64,000 nucleotides of DNA from Viridothelium virens (GCA_010094025.1 ML991771.1:806001-870000); one strand, 5' to 3'. Counted from the first letter of the stretch, positions 37,952-50,696 are shown. Program-made: numbers and translations. Notes: generated from the sequence alone by a model not told the origin.

Positions 37952-40299
37952 CTCCATTTCCTAACAACGCTCTCGTCTCGATGCGAAACGGTGTTCACGG
38001 CGTTCTTGGCGTCTTCAACGATAAGTTGGAACTCGATACCCATTCTCCAGAATGCCTGGGGTTGGCTAGAAAGCTTCCCAGGCTACAATCAAGATCAGTG
38101 GTCTTGTTTCTCGGCGCAAGTGTCAAGGACACCTATGAGGTTTGCCCTAAAGTAAACTAATAAGTTTTCATTTCGCTGTATCAATTCTTCCAACCCAGTT
38201 ATTGAGATTGGTGGGTCCTCCCATTGTATATGCAAAACTGCTCAATCACGAATCTCCTTTTGTGTGAATTTTCCATTGGGTAGGCTCCATAAGGAGTGTT
38301 CTATTTTGGGTGCAAAAAATAAAAAATCCAAACGAGACCAATTCAGTATGGTGCAGATCCACGAAACGTGATTCTACTAATGAGCTACAGAGAGTTCCAC
38401 AACAGCCTTTAAACGTGAATACATACGCTCGAAGATCTCGGCTCAAACTTGTTCGACGCTGTTGCAATAGACCAGTCCTCGGTCAGTTGCTTAGATGTTC
38501 TGTGATGCGGCTTTCAGTCATGCGGCTGGGAGCTCTCTATGCTGATCACGCCCGCACAGCGGCGCGGATGTAAGTACTCTGCGTAGCATGGGAAGCGCAG
38601 GAGTTTGTACCTAAATGTGTTGGTCTAAAATGGAGCTGATCCTGGATGCCCTAACCGCCTCAATCCTAGAAGACAAGCAGGGACAAGGACAGAAAGATGA
38701 TTACTTTGAGTTGAACTCAGGGTGAAGATCATCGCTAATCGATGGATTATTCACTTCATAACCACCTCTTGAGTATTGTGCGACAAGGATAGAGGACAAC
38801 GGGTTTGCGTGCGTAGACGTTCTTGCATTTGGATGCGAGTTTATGGCTCGCTACCCAGGCTTGAAACGGCGTCTTAGGCTGTCTTAAGGGCTGACTGTGC
38901 CTGCGGTTAGTTCCTGATCAACGTTATTGAACAATGTGTAGGTTCATGGACAGTCCTACTAACAGCATCCAGTTCGAACGTGAGAACTCGACATGCACTC
39001 TCTGGAGGTCTGCTGTGTCTGCGGAAGAATCCAGCACCCAAGAGCAGAACCCCCACCCATAGTCCAATCTGCTGCATAAGATTGAGGTTGTGGTGCTCCT
39101 GATCACTCACGCTGGGAAGTGCCGTTTTTGAAAGACCAGACATTTCTAGCCTGTTCCCATGAGGCAAAGAAGCAGAGTTGCCATCAATAGTGGATAGAGC
39201 CGGCGCCCTATCACTTTACTTTGATTAGGAAAGCAAGTCTTAGGTGAATCGTTGCTTTATTGGTGTGGCGGTGAACTCTTGGAAACCTCTCGAAAACCTT
39301 CTCGTCAAAGTTCCTCGACGTTGCGTTTCTTTCTCAGTGCCTCTCATCCCACAAATTTGGCCAGCTCATACGTCGAGTTTCCGGTCCTTACACATTCCTA
39401 GCATCATCACACCCGGATCCCCCCTCTTAAACCCTTTTCACTTCCGATCTTGTGCGCTATGAAGCATTCAACTCTTTCTCCTCCTGGCACCTGACCCTTC
39501 ATATTTACCGTGCGGCCTATTTGTGGCTTCTCACATCTATTGCATACGGTCCTATTCGCTCTCGCACCTCTTCGCGCCCCTGGTCTCATCTTTCCCCTCT
39601 GAGCTGTGCTATATATTCTTGCACCTCCTGCGTCTTTTTACGCCTCCTCCACCTTATGCTTACACCTCTCATTTCATCCCCCGAGATTCCTATCACTATC
39701 GACTTTGGGGTCGGCTATATAATTCACTCATCTCTCTTCTCTTGCATCTTCAGCCCTTCTCCAACGCCCTTCTCCAACCCCCAAGTTTCACAGCATCAAA
39801 AGCATATTCCATGCTCCTTCACTTCTGTTCCTCAGTCTATTAACCGAGGAAATCTCAACCCCATCTCGAACAAGCCTTCCAACGTCTTTCCTCACAACGC
39901 TTTCCTGAAGCCTTCCGAGCTGCAAGACATATCGCTCTATCTATCATCACTTGCACGCTTGTGCTTCAAGAGTGGACTCTCCGATCTCAACACTTATCTA
40001 CGTCACCAAGTTCTCATTTCACTTTCACAGTGGTGCCCTTGGCTGCTGAAGTGACTAGCACTTTCCCAGCTCACTAATCCCTTTTTCCCCTTCAATATCT
40101 CTGTACTCTCTCACTCGATTTCTTCCATCCTGAAAGCTCAAGCACTCTGGTCACTAGTCACTGAAGCTTGAGGACTCAGCTCCAGCGGATCCTCAGTACT
40201 ACCGAGCTTGCATATTCCTTCTTTATTCCGAGAAATACTGCGACCCGTCCTATAAGTCATATTCTTGGTCTTTCTCCGGTTCAACTTCGCTATTTCAAA
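37952..40299. other. 2.3 kb intergenic region and CT-rich leader
   Basis: No gene is supported. From about 39400 to 40299 the + strand is strongly pyrimidine-rich. A 200-codon open frame there has no ATG start and a biased Ser/Leu/Pro composition, so I take it as leader or promoter of the SNF2 gene. The left part shows nothing recognisable. Confidence 0.55.
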
Positions 40300-43200
40300 A
40301 TGTCTCGAGAAGAATCCACGTCACCCCAGCTCAAAGGCGATCCACGCCATATGTTGTCACCAGAGGCTCATGGCCACAGCTCCTCAAACTCGATAGCGGA
40401 AGAGCAACAAAACAATATTCAGCAAAGAGATGAGACAGCCAAGCCACCAAAGCGCTCGCCGAGAAAGCCCTTCAACATACCTTCAGGTGTCTGTGTCATA
40501 GATGTTGATATGATTGAGACTGAGACTCCATCAACTTCGCTCTTTGGGGATGGCCGCCTTATATCTCCGGTAGTCAAGCTGGAACCTGGCGAGTCAGCGT
40601 CCGAGCCTGCTTTAGTACGAGATATTGAGAACAGTGAGCCTGCGAGCAAGCAGACTGGGGAGCCACCAGCCGCCCCCTCTGAGTTAATAATCAAGGAGGA
40701 GCCAATAGATTCCCCTGGTCTCTCGTACTGGAGTGATATGAGTCAATCCACTGCCAATCCTATTGAGATCACCGATGGCGATGAGGACCTGCTTGCAGAC
40801 ATCATGCCCGGTTTTCCGCCTATCTCCAATAGCGTTGATGTACCACACCTGGACAATAATTCCATGGATATCCAAGAACCCGCTGCAACTCCTACACCAC
40901 TAGAGCAGTCTTCACAGGAGCAAGCTTCTATTCGGAATACTATTGAACTTCAATCAAGCGACCTGCCTGGGCCCAGCCATTCTCCCCAGCCACCCGTACT
41001 AGCTCCTTCGCCGCCTCTTGATCTTGGCACATCAAAACTCGTCAAGAAGGTCAATATTCAAGGCGACGACCAATCAAAATCTAGGCCTCCTCATGATTTT
41101 TGCGAGAAGATGAAAGCTGCTCAAAGAATGCTGGTACAGAAGGTTCGTGGAAGGCAACTGAATTTTCCTGGGGGCCAAGATATGACTCGAGCTGCTCCCG
41201 GTGTTAGGTCCTCCTTCCAGGCTACTCGCGCCCAACAAGGTACTGAGGACGCTGAATGGGAGCTATCAGAAGAGAGCGATGAGGATGAGTCTGCATCCTT
41301 CCAAACATATGAGCGTGAATATCAAGAGAAAAGGGCTCGGGGCAAGGCTACCTGGCAGGATGACATTGAATTTATGAAACGTCGGACTGCTTTCCAAACC
41401 AAGAAACAACGAGTTGATCTAGAGAAAGCAAGGACAGCTGGTCCAAAGCCGCGCCAAGAATCTGAAGCTAGCGATGGCGTCTTTGTACACTCGGAAGAGC
41501 ATGGGGATAAGGATCCGCCGGTGGCATCCAGTCTTAAGCGCATGCGTGACGAACTGGGCGAGAGTGACATAGATGAAGACAGTGGCCTTGACCACAACGT
41601 CGACGACGCCCCGGGGCCAAGTTCACGCAAATCCCATAGCAAGAAAGGACAGGTTACGAAGCGAACCTCACGAAACGGTCCTTCGAAGAAAGACGAACGC
41701 ATTAGCATGAATGCCGGCATTGAACAAGAATTAGCCAAAGAAGAACGAAAGAACAAGCGCCGCAAGTCAAAGGAGCAGACGAGTCAGTCAGGTAGCAACT
41801 CCAAGGGAAGCAAGAGCAAACACCGCCGACCAAAAGGCAACCAAAGCCATGGAGTTAGGAAACCGAGGCAGCCCAAAAACACTGGCCCAAGTATTCCGAC
41901 GGCACACAAACAGCGATTGCAATTGATGAAAGATTTTACGAGCTTTAGCAATTCCAACATATATGTCGATGCCAACGAGAATTTGAGTAAAGGCGGTCTT
42001 CCTGAGTTGACGGGAGGGAACAAGGCTGAGGCCTTGAAAGCTCTTATCGCAAGTGTACCAGAAGAGGATAGGCGTTCAGCCAATCTCGACAGACGCCAGA
42101 TCATGGAAGCAAGCAAGATGCTAGGGAACCGTAGGGGCCTTTGCCGCACCAATGGAGCGGGCGGCTGGGCGTTGAAAGGCTTCAAGGGAGCTCTAAAGCA
42201 TCACCAAGTTCTTGGAGCGGCATGGATGTTTGAACGGGAAACTCAGACTGCGGGAGAACCTTACGGTGGCCTCTGTGCGGACGAGATGGGGTTCGGAAAG
42301 ACGATCATGATGATCGCTAACATGATTGCAAACAAAGCACCGGATGGCGACCGCTGCAAAACTACCCTGATTGTTGCCACTCCGGGCTTGGTCACTCAAT
42401 GGATGAACGAGATCACCGACTTCGCTTCGCACGAGGCCATTCCCATTGTCGTTCGCTACTGTCGTGAGAACCAGTATTCTGGACCTGGCGCTTCAGAGCT
42501 GCTTCAGAATGCCGACGTGATCCTAACGACATATCAAATGGTCCTAAAATCGTATCCCAAATATGAACCACCTGCAGAAATTGTCAACCCACAAGAAAAG
42601 CAACAATGGTGGAAAGATCACTATGAACAAAATCGGGGATTCTTTCATAGGACGAAATTCTACCGTATTGTCATTGATGAGGCCCAATACATTAAGAATC
42701 ATCAGGCGCGCACGTCGGTCGCATGTCGCGGTCTCATAGGAAAGTACCGCTGGGCCATGTCTGGGACTCCTATACACAATAGTATTGAGGAGCTGTACCC
42801 ATACTTCAAATTCCTTCACGTTAGACACACTGGATCTCTGGACACCTTCAAAGAGAACTTTTGCTCAAAAGGCTCAGAGATCAGCAACGCTCGTCTGCAC
42901 GGATTCCTACGCATGTTCATGATGCGCCGAACACACAAGGACACGATCTTCAATCAACCCATAATCAAACTCCCCAAGAATCATCAGACTACAATCGAGG
43001 TTGAGTTCAATGCAGTGGAGCGTAAAATCTATGACGTTGTGAAGACACGATTCTGGAAGCGAATCGAAAACTGGTACCGGTCTGGCGGTCAAGAAAACCT
43101 TCAAAAAAATTACAGCAACATCCTTGTCATGCTAATGAGACTACGGCAGCTGACATCCCATATTTTCCTCGCACAGTCAACGATCGAGGAGCTCTTTGAG

Positions 43201-44779
43201 CTTGAAGACATTGAGGCACTTTGGGCCATCACGGAGAAAGAGACTAAAGCTGACAATCCGGACAAGGCAATCGTTGATCGAATGAGGCTGTTGATCAGTG
43301 CGGCAAGGGCCAAAGCAAGCCAGAGCTCGGCAGAGAAAGCGGGGGAAGGGAATATTAAAGCGAAGGGCAAGAGTGCCGCAACAACGGAGACAACCTTCTC
43401 CGTTGACGACCTGAATGGGAAGATGGAAGGCCCCTCGACGAACGCTAAAAGCAAGCGCTCTGTTCAGCAGATCGAGGACGAAGCAAAGAGCACTCCCGGT
43501 GTGTTGGCTTTCAAATTCCGCAAGTTCATTCGAGAAATGAGGAGCAGCAGCAACTGGAGTGAGATTGCGAAACGAAGCGTGTGTCATCGCTGCGAAGATG
43601 TACCGGATGAACCACACGTCACCGACTGTTTCCACATCTACTGCTATGAATGCCTCGAAGCATTGCAACAAGAGGCTGCCGAGCAAGGGCATGACTCGGC
43701 AAGCTGTCTGGTCTGTGGTAAAACATACACGGAAACCAAGCCATGTCCAGGCTTGCATGCACTTGATCGTGGAAAGGCCGACGCCGACAAGGAAACACAG
43801 TCGGAGCCTTCCGAAAAACGCCGGTACCGTTCTAGTCGCAGCAGTTCCGCAGAAGGAGACAAATCTGATGAGGAAAGCATGGCGTGGATTATGAAAGAGG
43901 GCGAGATTCTGCCCTCGTCCAAACTGACGATGGTGGCTTTGGCAGTGGAGGCTTGGCTGAAGGAAGATCCCACTAAGAAGATTATTATCTTTACTCAATG
44001 GCGACTCATGTATGGGGAGCACCTCAGAGCTTTTCACTAGACTTCCGCTGACCTGTTGCAGGATCAAGATCCTCGAAAAACTCTGTCATCAGCAGAAATG
44101 GGGTCACAAATCGGTCAGATCCACTCCAAAGCTTGAAAGACGTGCAACTAAGTAAGTCTAGTATCATGGTGGAATGAGCATTGAGAGCCGCGACATGGCG
44201 CTCACTGAATTTGGGAAAAATTCGGACAAGAAAATTCTGATCGCATCATTAAAGTGTGGTGGTTTGTAAGTTGACCATTTCTCGGTCTGGGTCCCTCAGT
44301 TCACTGACTTGGAGGTCTGGAGGGGTTTGAATCTGACCATGGCATCACGAGTCATCAATCTTGACCTCTGGTGGAACTTCGCCATTGAGCAACAAGGTGG
44401 AACCCCCCCTTGACTATTTTCAGCCTCTCTACTGACGACACGTCTAGCGTTCTGTCGCATTTTCCGCATCGGTCAAAAAAACGAGACGGAGATCCAGCGC
44501 TTCGTGATTAAGGACAGCGTCGACACGAAACTCACAGCAATGCAGGTCACCAAGTCGGAAATCGTGTCCACGGCTATGGGTGACCAGAGCCGACCGGGGA
44601 GGCTACCAGTGAAGGAACTCGTTCGAGTCTTTGGCATGATGGGTCCAGAGGATGATGAGAGGGGTTTCATCTTGGTGGATGATTCGAACGACTACGATGA
44701 AGGCGCACCACCTTTGGGGGCTGCGGAGGAGGAAGAGGCACGATCAGCGCGAGATTCGAAGAAGACACAGAGGCGCTAG
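40300..44779 (+). CDS. SNF2-family ATPase with inserted RING finger (ULS1/RAD5/RAD16-like)
   Basis: Exons 40300-44009, 44062-44151, 44188-44265, 44323-44396 and 44448-44779 give about 1427 residues. Residues 1-600 are disordered and charged, with a SUMO-interaction-like motif VCVIDVD (64-70) and SUMO-acceptor-like VKLEPGE and IIKEEP. The first helicase lobe has the P-loop DEMGFGKT (661-668) and the box DEAQ (793-796). A C3HC4 RING lies at 1095-1139 (CHRC ... CFHIYCYEC ... CLVC) between the lobes. The second lobe is spread over small exons: ILIASLKCGG, GLNLTMASRVINLDLWWN, EQQAFCRIFRIGQ. This layout is shared by SUMO-targeted ubiquitin ligase/translocases (yeast Uls1) and RAD5/RAD16 relatives. 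It probably remodels chromatin or strips SUMO-modified proteins. The lobe-2 segment at exon 2 aligns less well than the rest. Confidence 0.88.
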
Positions 44780-45496
44780 GAGAGCTTGACGACGATTCTG
44801 AGCGGGGGGTCTCTGGGAGTTAATTCGCTGGATTTGCTGGAATTGGTACACTGGCTAAATTTTCTTGACGGGCCTGATTTGCTCGATTTGCTTTTCTTCT
44901 GATTGAGGGGCCCCCCGAGGTGAATTTACGGCAATAGCGTTGGACGATGCTTATGGACTGATCCTGCTCAACACGCCGAAAGGCAAATTGGCAAAGGCTT
45001 TGCTCGCTTGGCTTGGATCGATGAGAAATGACGAATCCCTAGACAACTATGAAGCGCCGAGGTAACTCTCATTTTGCTGCTCGATGAAAAGCAAATGACC
45101 TCATTTACCATTTGGAATACTGCCCGGTGACGAAATTGAATCTAAAAATGCCATTGCTGGCATAGGAGATGAATTGCTTTTGAGAGATGTGATTAAACGA
45201 GCTGCTATTGGTGAACGTCAGAGGGCTTATCAAGCCTGTAGCCCATGCGGCGACACACTGGAATCTCCCATTAAGAACGATTTGACCCTCCCTTGGCCTC
45301 CGACACGGGCGAGCAAGGCGAGATGACTTTGAACCCTTGCCAAGAGCCTCAATCCCTTTTACAGTATTCCCATCCGACATCAGACCGCTCGTAACTCGGC
45401 GTGCAGAGCGGTGGATGCTCATTGCAGCTTCAGGTCTCTGGTGCCCGGTGCCCCTCGTTGCATCTCCGCGGGGCAACTGAGCCTCGACCACCATTG
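44780..45496. other. Intergenic region before the Zn2Cys6 gene
   Basis: No gene is supported. A 150-codon minus-strand frame (45105-45557) overlaps the neighbour and has no family resemblance. The stretch GCTGGATTTGCTGGAATTGG near 44831 is a small imperfect repeat. Confidence 0.5.
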
Positions 45497-48400
45497 ATGG
45501 AACCCGACATTGCTCCCGTTCAATACCACGATGAGAAGCCGAGTCCGTCCTTTGCACGGTCCGAGACGGAGCAGAAAGCTTCGAAGACTAAGATCAAGAA
45601 CCGACGGAAGGAAAGCAGTGACGATGCGAACAAGCGCAGATGCGTTAGCACCGCCTGTAAGTGCTTGCTCAAGTCACAACTCCAATTCAAGCTCCCGGGA
45701 CCTCGCTCACCCGCAGTTGCGCTAGGCATAGCCTGTAGGCGAAGAAAGAGCAAGTGAGTTTAGATCTGCCCTTGCTGCATGTCCCGAATCGGTCGCCAGC
45801 AGTCGGTCGCGATACCCCTTCTGGTTCTCTTTACGTACAACAATCCCATGTGATGGTATGTGTGAAACAGGGCTGACAGGGTCGATTGCGTGCGAACAGG
45901 TGCGACGGCAATACACCAGCCTGCGCTGCTTGCGCTTCTGTCTATGGCACCGAATGCGTTTACGACCCCAACTCGGACCATCGCCGGAAAGGTGTCTACA
46001 AGAAAGACATCGATAATCTCAAGACGAGGAACTCGACCCTGCAGACTCTGATTCAGGCTATCCTCAATTACCCGGAGGACGACGTTCCTGCTCTTGTCAG
46101 GCAGATTCGGACCTGCGAGAGTCTCGACGATGTCGCTGAATCCATCCTCGCGCGAGACAGCGGTCTGTTGGAGGGAGAAGATGAGAATAGACCGGACACG
46201 CCGGATTCGCAGGCCACTGGTATGCCCACATTCGAGACACGCTTGGCTGGCAAGATGGGGGAGATGAGACTGGATGATGGCTCTGTTAGGTTTCTCGGAG
46301 GCACCTCCAATTTAATCCATCTTGGCGCGATAGACGGCGATGAGCGGACTGCATCTGGGGAAGAATACAGGCAGCAGGACAATCCCTACACATCTTGGAC
46401 AGATGTGACGAACGACCCTGATCTAGTCCAGCACCTGATCAATATGTACTTTACTTGGCATTACACCTATTTCTGCTGTCTCTCAAAAGGTCCATTCAAC
46501 CATGAGTTCTTGCTTGGCCGGCAACCACCTGACACTCGGAGAAAAGTCGAATACTGTACACCCCTCTTAGTAAATGCGATGCTCGCGCTGGGCTGTCATT
46601 TCACGTCCCATCCTGGTGCTCGAGAGAATCCCGACGACTCTGCCACTGCAGGAGATCACTTTTTCAAGGAGGCTAAGCGTCTCATCTTGGAGAATGACGA
46701 ACATGAGAAGCCGAAACTCGCTACGGTGCAAGCGCTGGCTCTCATGTCTGTGCGAGAAGCTGGCTGTGGTCGCGAAGCAAAAGGCTGGGTTTATAGCGGC
46801 ATGAGCTTTCGCATGGCCTGTGACTTGGGCCTTAATCTGAACTCAGGAGCTTTATCATCATCACAGGGAGCAAATCCAGACGATGAGGAAGAGGATGCAA
46901 GGCGCGTGACTTTCTGGGGCTGTTACCTGTTCGACAAGTCAGTTTGAAGCACCTGCCATTCCGGTTTGAGCGCTAATGAGGCGTAGATGCTGGTCGAACT
47001 ATCTCGGTCGAATACCACAGCTGCCCACAAGCATTATCACCGTCCCTAAGTTCGACGTCTTTCCTAATGAAGACGCTGAGCAATGGGCTCCGTATACGGA
47101 TTCCGGTTTCACCCAAGCACATGCGCAACCGGCACGGACACGTGCTGTTGCTCTGCAAATATCTGCCTTATGTGAGATCAGCAGTGACTTGATGAATTTT
47201 TTCTATAATCCACAAGACATGGAAAAGTCGAAAGGCAAGCAGGCCGAGATCAAGAAACTTAGTGAAATCCACACTAGGCTTGAAGCTTGGCGGAAGAATC
47301 TTCCCGGGGAGATGGAGCCAAAAGAAGGCACGCTTTCTAACATTCTAGTTATGCAGTAAGTAAGACTCGAAGCATTAGCCTTACTTGGCTAATGAGTGCG
47401 AAAGCATGTTTTTCCACCTACTTTTTATTCATACCTTTCGGCCCTTCCTTAAATATAATCCAGCGACCTCGCCGCTTCCCGCCAACGTATCCCCAAGAAA
47501 GCTATGCACCCAGGCTGCTTCTATGATATCGAAACTGCTCCGCCTCTACAAACGTTCTCATGGCCTGCGACAGATCTGTAATGTTGCAGTTTACATTGCT
47601 CACTCAGCCTGCACAATTCACCTACTCAATCTGCCAGAAAAGAATGCAAAGCGAGACATTGTACATGGACTCAAGCACCTAGAAGAGATAGCCGAGGGAT
47701 GGCTCTGCGCTCGCCGTACTCTGGCCATCCTCAGTGTGCTCTCAAAGAAATGGAACATCGAACTCCCGGAGGAAGCACAAACCGTACTAAGCCGGACCGA
47801 CCGCAAATTTGGCCCTTACCGTGGTGGCGACACATCTCGGACGACCACAACACAGGTATCGAAGGCATCGAACGAATCCACTCCTCACCAACGCCCCGTC
47901 CCTCCCACTTCGACCTCGACCGACCAATCCTCCTACTTCTATCCGAACGGCTCACTCTACTCAGACTCCACCCGCCGTACCCACTCCGGCGTCTCTCTTC
48001 CCCCCCACTCCGCCCACGACATGCAGTACCCACCTCGCCAGCCCACCGCCCCAGAAACCTCCTCCTCCTCACCGAGCCAACAACCGCGCCACCGTGGCTC
48101 TCTGGACAGCAGCACAGGCGGGCTGACGGCGACCACGAGCGTGGCGTCACCCACTGACATCTTCGGCGGCATCGACCAGCTCATCCGCGAGGGCCACGAC
48201 TGGACGCTGCGGGACCAGCAGAACCTCGCTCTCGGGTTTGAGAACTGGGGTGCGGGAGACTTCCCGATGGATATGGGGTGGATGGGCAGTGGGGCTACGG
48301 ATGGAGGAGGAGGAGGAGGAGGAGGAGGAGGAGGAGGTGGTGGTGGTGGCGGTGTCGGTGGTGCTGCTTCTGGTGGACCGGCGATGATGACGGGGTTGCC

Positions 48401-48599
48401 GGGTCCAGGGGGAGGAGCAGCTTATGGGTTGGGAAGGGGAGGCGGAGCAGGAGGAGCGGGGATGCTAGCGGTGCCGGGGGCGGTGGATGGGTTGGGGATG
48501 ATGAACGCAGGACTGGCTGGTGTGAATGGCATGGGAGGTGCGAGTAACGGATATCGGGCGAATGGGTTTATTGACAATGAGGTAGACTGGTACAACTGA
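45497..48599 (+). CDS. Zn2Cys6 transcription factor, NirA-like
   Basis: Exons 45497-45656, 45726-45753, 45900-46937, 46987-47355 and 47405-48599 give 929 residues. The binuclear cluster has spacing C-x2-C-x6-C-x6-C-x2-C-x7-C, starting STACIACRRRKSKCDGN, and is spread over three exons, the middle one only 28 nt. It is followed by NSDHRRKGVYKKDIDNLKTR (linker and coiled coil) and a fungal-specific middle homology region (MYFTWHYTYFCCLSKGPFNH, VYSGMSFRMACDLGLNLN, CWSNYLGRIPQLP). This sub-type is usually annotated as the nitrate regulator NirA or a relative. The pathway here is not proven, and no nitrate genes are nearby. The C-terminus is rich in Ser and Pro, then contains a long poly-Gly run coded by a GGA/GGT microsatellite. 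Confidence 0.88.
48304..48360 (+). repeat. GGA/GGT trinucleotide microsatellite inside the coding region
   Basis: About eleven GGA units pass into GGT/GGC units, coding for about 17 consecutive glycines in the C-terminal region of the Zn2Cys6 protein. Such tracts expand and contract by slippage in steps of one residue. Confidence 0.9.
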
Positions 48600-49624
48600 T
48601 AGTTCTTGGATAGTTGGACCGGTCGCAAGGGGTTCTTTTCCAGATCGTATCAATCCTGTCACGTCTGGATATGTCAGCGCTTTCGAATGAGCCAGTCATT
48701 ATTTCTTAGACTCTTTAAATAGCCTTTTTATGATGAAGTTAATACAACGAATAGTATATGTCACCCGGTGAGTATCACCTTATCAATCGCGTAAGAGACG
48801 CGTAGCAACCGTCTTGACGACTCCCATCATAGAAGCTATTTCTGAGGGCCTAAATAAGCTCTGAGGTCTGAATTTTTTCCATTGTTGTCCGAAAGGATCG
48901 AAATCCTGGCGCCGTATCTGCTAGGCATCTCCTATTCTCCCCTTCGTTCAGGTACTCTACCTAACTCCTACCATTATCCACACCGCGTACCACCTTTTCT
49001 GTGCTGCATATTGAATCTCATTGTACCTCAGTGCTTTTGCCTAGACTTCACCAGCTTCTTAGCGCGAGCTTTATTATATAGCAAGCTTCTACTGCCTTCC
49101 GCACTTGTCATCTTCACTCAGATCAGCCACATGTTTCAGCCCACAGCGCTAGGATCGACGCGGGAGATGAGCAGCCAGGAACCTCCACTAGCCTAGAGCG
49201 CCGTTTCGAAACTACTTCTACTCTTTGACCTGGTCTGATAAGTTGCCCGTCTCCTTAGCTTTGAGGATGCAACATTAGTCGGGCCCGAGACCATGCTAGC
49301 AGTCTCTATTCATCTCCAAGTAAAGCAAGTTTGTGATCCTACAAGAGAATGCCTCCCCTTTCATCATCTCGACACCCGGCAACGGCTTTGAAGATGATTC
49401 AAAATTATATGCAGCCTAATCGGCCTTCGTAAGCGGGCCGACCCAAAATTATCTCCGCTGCATATTACATATGAAGTAGGTTGCCTCCTCCTCGAGAGAC
49501 GATATGTCCACTTCATGGTCAACTCTGACCTTTACACTCCTTTGAGATCGATCCGTGGTCTTGCACCACATTTCATTCTTTACTTCCGTCTTCGAGGACT
49601 GGTCATTATTTTTTCACAATAAAA
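48600..49624. other. 1.0 kb intergenic region
   Basis: No gene is recognised on either strand. The last 60 bases, with AATAAAA just before the ATG, form the leader of the secreted GDSL-type gene. Confidence 0.5.
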
Positions 49625-50696
49625 ATGTCTACATTCACTACGCTGATTGTTAAGGCCCTTACCTTTACTAGCTGCGCTTCTGCAGCTATCCTCCCTCCTG
49701 CGAAGAGTTCTGCCGTTGAGAAGAGATCCCCGTACCGTTGGAACTGGGTTGTCGCCTATGGTGACGAATTGAGTGACAACGGGTCCGGAAGCTATCTCGC
49801 CGACATTACTGGCAGCCCCAGGGACGTCTATGGGTTCAAGACGTGGACCAATGGGCCCGTGGCGATCACTTATCTGACCCAGATGCTTGGAACTCCAATG
49901 GGCTGGGACTATGCAATTGGCGGAGATAATGGAGGAGCAGGCATCGGTGCTACTATCAATGCTAAATATACGTCAATGCCTCCGCATATCTTCTCCGTCC
50001 AAGATCAAGTGCAGTGGTACATCAACAATGGCTCATCAGATGTCAGCAAAACCATGCAGTTCATCTGGGTCGGCCAAAACGATTTGAGTAAGGCTCTGTT
50101 CTCCAACACGTGCTCGTGGCATGCTTATGATCATAGGCGAACATACCGATGCCTTCTGGATCGGCGACCAAAAGAACGCCGATTTTGCCGGCAACATCTC
50201 TACCATGATCGGGGCCGAGGTTGAGAAACTTGTCAAAGCCGGCGCTCCTGCCATCTTCGTTGCCAACATCTATCCCAAGCACAAAGCCCCCGTCACTCCA
50301 CAATACCTTTGCACGCCACCAGAGAGCCCGAACCAGGAGTGCATTGACAATTGGGGCCAGATCATCCAGGACGCCAACAACGCTATCGAGAATACGCTCA
50401 ATGGCCTTGACTTGACGACGGAGCAAAAGGCAAAGATCATCTATTACGATGTCTTTAGCTTCATGACAGGCTTGATGGATCCGAAAACTGCGGCGGCGAA
50501 TGGCATTACAGCACCGATGAATGAATACTGCGATGGGAATAAGGATAGCCCGTTGGATCAGTGGAATGACTGCATGAATGAAGGGCACGCAAATAACTAT
50601 TACTGGATGTCATTCACGAACCCAACGACCCATGTTCACAAGCTGATTGCGGCGGATATGAAAAAGGCGATTGATGCTCATTACGCCGAGCCGTGA
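49625..50696 (+). CDS. Secreted GDSL/SGNH-like protein lacking the usual catalytic residues
   Basis: Exons 49625-50087 and 50137-50696 give 340 residues. Residues 1-20 form a signal peptide, and a Kex2-type EKR site ends at residue 34. Block I, normally GDSxSDNG, reads GDELSDNG, with Glu48 at the nucleophile position. Block III is kept as VGQND (149-153). Block V, normally DxxHPTT, reads SFTNPTT (313-319), so both Asp and His appear replaced. Remaining family features (YGFKTWTNGPVAITYL, NYYWMSFTNPTTHVHKLIA) place it near fungal CE16-type acetylesterases and thermolabile-haemolysin-like GDSL proteins. It may bind carbohydrate without hydrolysis, or use different residues (His320 or His322 are nearby). 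The frame is intact, so this is not simple decay. Confidence 0.82.

Noticed and set aside
39452-40054. 200-codon + strand open frame before the SNF2 gene
   Set aside because: It has no ATG start, its composition follows the CT-rich strand bias, and it resembles nothing known. I treat it as leader or promoter.
44323-44345. GGTTTGAATCTGACC as a tRNA B-box
   Set aside because: It lies in the coding sequence of the SNF2 helicase (GLNLTM) and no tRNA stem structure surrounds it.
45105-45557. 150-codon minus-strand frame next to the Zn2Cys6 gene
   Set aside because: It overlaps the regulator's first exon, has mixed composition and no resemblance to known proteins.
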